From positions 1 to 15,248 of the forward strand of contig CATLGN010000012.1 of assembly GCA_949935685.1 (NCBI GenBank): a stretch of DNA of 15,248 bases. Reading direction: 5' to 3'. Of the stretch, positions 13,635-15,248 are shown in pieces. The translations under genes were made by a program, and so were the position numbers. Position 1 is the first letter of the stretch. Every line of letters starts with the position of its first letter. The notes beneath the pieces were generated by a model, which did not search any database, was not told the origin of the DNA, and was given only the letters and a program-made list of their open reading frames with translations. Source of the DNA: an uncultured Lachnospiraceae bacterium (lineage in GTDB: Bacteria > Bacillota > Clostridia > Lachnospirales > Lachnospiraceae).

Positions 13635-14201
13635 TCAATATCTTCCCGCGTAAACCTTTTTTGCTTCGGCCGTCCATTTTCGGACAAATTTCGTCTTTGC
13701 ATTGGTATATGCATCCCGGTTATGCGCAAACTGTTTCCATAATTGCAGTTTCATCGTTTCATATTCCCCGGCTATTTGTGGATGTTCATTTAAATAGTCT
13801 CTGAAATACAATTCATCGTTGTCCCCGGCATAGCGGAGATGTACATGAAACACTTTGTCGGTAAATCCGTTTTTTGTATATCCACGGTTAAACGATATTC
13901 TGCCCGCTTCTGTTGCCATCCGAATCAATCCGCTCTTTTCTATTGCCTTTGCAGTATCCTCAAGGTCCGAATCCCCTGACACTTCAACCAGCACGTCGAC
14001 AATATCCTTTGCCCATATTTGGGATATGGCCGTACTCCCAATATGGCTGATCCGCTCAACCGGGCATTCATACAATCTGCTTTTTAACAGCGTTTCGATT
14101 TCGTTATAGTACAGAGCCCAACAATCCTTATGCGCAACAAGGAATATGGGAAACCGTTCCCATAATTCTCTCAAAGACATTTCCGACAATTCCTTTTCCA
14201 T
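13635..14201 (-). CDS. GrpB family protein (nucleotidyltransferase fold, UPF0157)
   Basis: A 188-residue GrpB/UPF0157 protein. The family hallmark ERISHIGSTAISQIWAKDIVDVLVEV is present: a Gly-Ser followed by a later Asp pair, as in the nucleotidyltransferase fold. So is the C-terminal FRDYLNEHPQIAGEYETMKLQL segment. Substrate and cell role are not established for most members. The ATG at 14201 has GGGGGAG six bases upstream; the 29 codons before it in the same frame are not needed. It lies between the structured RNA and a broken tape-measure gene, so it is probably cargo or a resident gene between two mobile pieces. No obvious terminator follows. Confidence 0.85.
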   Translation of the reverse strand: MEKELSEMSLRELWERFPIFLVAHKDCWALYYNEIETLLKSRLYECPVERISHIGSTAISQIWAKDIVDVLVEVSGDSDLEDTAKAIEKSGLIRMATEAGRISFNRGYTKNGFTDKVFHVHLRYAGDNDELYFRDYLNEHPQIAGEYETMKLQLWKQFAHNRDAYTNAKTKFVRKWTAEAKKVYAGRY

Positions 14202-14292
14202 TGTATCTCCCCCTGTAAATTGCGGTTTTCCGACGGCTGCCCTCCGGTCTTTCCAAAAGAGGGCGGCGCTATGGACACACCCGTTCACTTAT

Positions 14293-14963
14293 TTACCTGC
14301 TGATCATACTTTTCTGGTATGCTTTCATCGCCAACCCGGTAAATTCATGCTCCAGTGCGATGCCGATATGTTTCATTATCTGTTGCTCCGTAACGCCCGG
14401 ACAGGTGATATTGATGTCGCCAAAACGAATTATCGGCTGTATACTGTTATTATTCGTGACAACAGTTGGATTGGTGATCTGCTTCGCTATATTTTCCATC
14501 TGCCTGCTGTGCTGTGCCATCGCATTGGCAGCAAGCAAATCCGTCCCTCCCATATTCTTCAGATAGGCTTCGAAACTCTTCTGCACCTGTATCCCGGGTG
14601 ACTTTCCGGGAGCGGGGTGTATACGTCCCCTTTGGGCGTGATCACAGTCCCTTCCCGGTAAGGGTTCCCGCTTTTGTCTTTGAGGATTGTATTATTCCCG
14701 TCAATGACAATGCTCTGGCCGTTTCGCAGTTTCTCCACATCCGCAAGCAGTTTCCCGTGCCCGCCGTCTGCGGTGACGCGGCCATGCTTCTTTAGCTACC
14801 CGGTCTGTTTGTGGTTGAGGATGATGTCGCCCCTTTTCAGCCGCACGGTATGTGCGCCGCCGGGGATTTCATAGAGCATGCCGTCACGGATGAGCATTTC
14901 GTTCCCCAGTTCATTCACAAGGGAGGTCTGGCTCTTTGTGACAGTATTCCTTCCGCCGGCAGA
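14293..14963 (-). pseudogene. Remnant of a foreign phage tape measure gene (C-terminal part)
   Basis: From about 14957 leftward one frame reads GRNTVTKSQTSLVNELGNEM, then IPGGAHTVRLKRGDIILNHK, the usual C-terminal part of a Firmicutes tape measure. TAG (14798-14796) interrupts it. Beyond the stop the same frame continues in recognisable form (KLLADVEKLRNGQSIVID, then PKGDVYTPLPESHPG) until a one-base shift near 14595. The other frame then supplies the ending QKSFEAYLKNMGGTDLLAAN, IIRFGDINITCPGVTEQQIM and a stop at 14293. It is unlike the tape measure of the tail operon, so it comes from a different phage. Its last 97 codons still form a small open frame (14293-14586), probably not expressed usefully. 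Confidence 0.8.
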
Positions 14964-15248
14964 ACATCTTCAAATCTTTCGATATATTTTCCTGTTCAAT
15001 GTTGATATTGTACTTTAATTTGATTATATTTTGTAATGTTACCTGGGAATCAGAGGAACCCGTCCACTCGTTTTCCTGCTTATTTTTTTGATTCTCTAAT
15101 ACACATTCCGTATCCAGTACATTATCCATGTCTGACATTCGACTTTTTTTATAGGATTCATCGGCTTTATAAATTTGTTTTGTTTGCGGACAAGGATGTC
15201 CGGAAAAGACCGACCTGCGCCCGGATGGCGCATAGAGGTCGGTTGCAC
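14911..15248 (-). CDS. Unidentified open frame, cut by right edge and fused to remnant
   Basis: The minus-strand frame is open from the window edge (ATDLYAPSGRRSVF...) to a stop at 14911, with an internal ATG at 15138 giving 75 residues (MSDMDNVLDTECVLENQKNK). Its last ~17 residues are read out of frame from tape-measure remnant DNA, so the end is a recombination scar. The segment VTLQNIIKLKYNINIEQE is strand-like and could be a phage-tail C-terminal piece, but I do not recognise the protein. No good ribosome site precedes 15138. A strong hairpin at 15209-15243 lies in the upstream part and may be a terminator, in which case the frame upstream of 15138 is not coding. Confidence 0.35.
   Translation of the reverse strand, partial: ATDLYAPSGRRSVFSGHPCPQTKQIYKADESYKKSRMSDMDNVLDTECVLENQKNKQENEWTGSSDSQVTLQNIIKLKYNINIEQENISKDLKMFCRRKEYCHKEPDLPCE
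15204..15243 (-). terminator. Possible intrinsic terminator near right edge
   Basis: ACCGACCT (15243-15236) pairs with AGGTCGGT (15216-15209), and TGCGCC with GGCGCA inside it. CTTTTCC follows on the minus strand (TTTT at 15207-15204). It would end a transcript entering from the right. It also lies inside an open frame, so its role is uncertain. Confidence 0.5.

Noticed and set aside
1..15248. CRISPR array, insertion sequence or integrase with attachment sites
   Set aside because: I found no regular repeat-spacer series, no transposase or recombinase domain, and no duplicated tRNA end within the window.

Overview
The window looks like DNA from a Clostridia genome, most likely Lachnospiraceae (inference). 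The reasons are intermediate GC, strong AGGAGG-type ribosome sites, some TTG/GTG starts, a phage-type repressor/ImmA pair, a DUF6809-like protein, and a tail module with the gene order of B. subtilis PBSX and C. difficile diffocin. It is an accessory region made of one compact phage-tail element and, to its right, fragments of other mobile DNA.

Layout, right to left (the direction of most transcription). At 14911-15248 there is an open frame cut by the window edge. It runs into a broken C-terminal piece of a foreign tape-measure gene (14293-14963, with an in-frame stop and a frameshift). A GrpB-family gene follows (13635-14201). The 455-bp gap at 13180-13634 holds no credible gene. It does hold a candidate structured RNA of about 340 nt on the minus strand, with its own promoter, several perfect helices and an intrinsic terminator, directly upstream of a DUF6809-like gene (12889-13179). 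On the plus strand, 11940-12874 carries an XRE repressor and an ImmA/IrrE-type partner. The divergent control region 11791-11913 has two near-consensus promoters and four copies of an operator of the form TTGCA-N3-TGCAA.

The leftward promoter enters a gene that is a truncated DUF2800 nuclease-like remnant. Next come a tRNA-Ala(CGC) on the opposite strand and a small sigma-region-4-like late regulator. After that come three TGTCCG repeats at 9-bp spacing with an extended -10, and an intrinsic-terminator hairpin. The tail operon then runs unbroken to the left edge: tail terminator, small XkdJ-like protein, sheath, tube, chaperone with a -1 frameshift extension, tape measure, LysM baseplate protein, hub (XkdQ), DUF2577, gp25-like DUF2634, baseplate J, DUF2313, and the start of a tail fibre.

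Terminase, portal, capsid and head-joining genes are absent from the place where such phages carry them, and the replication genes are reduced to one fragment. All tail genes seen are open and tightly packed. The simplest reading is a headless contractile particle, i.e. an R-type tailocin related to diffocin. It keeps its phage-style control: repressor/ImmA switch, late regulator, repeat-containing late promoter and a terminator at the head of the operon. The most novel item is the structured RNA at about 13209-13549, whose class I cannot name.
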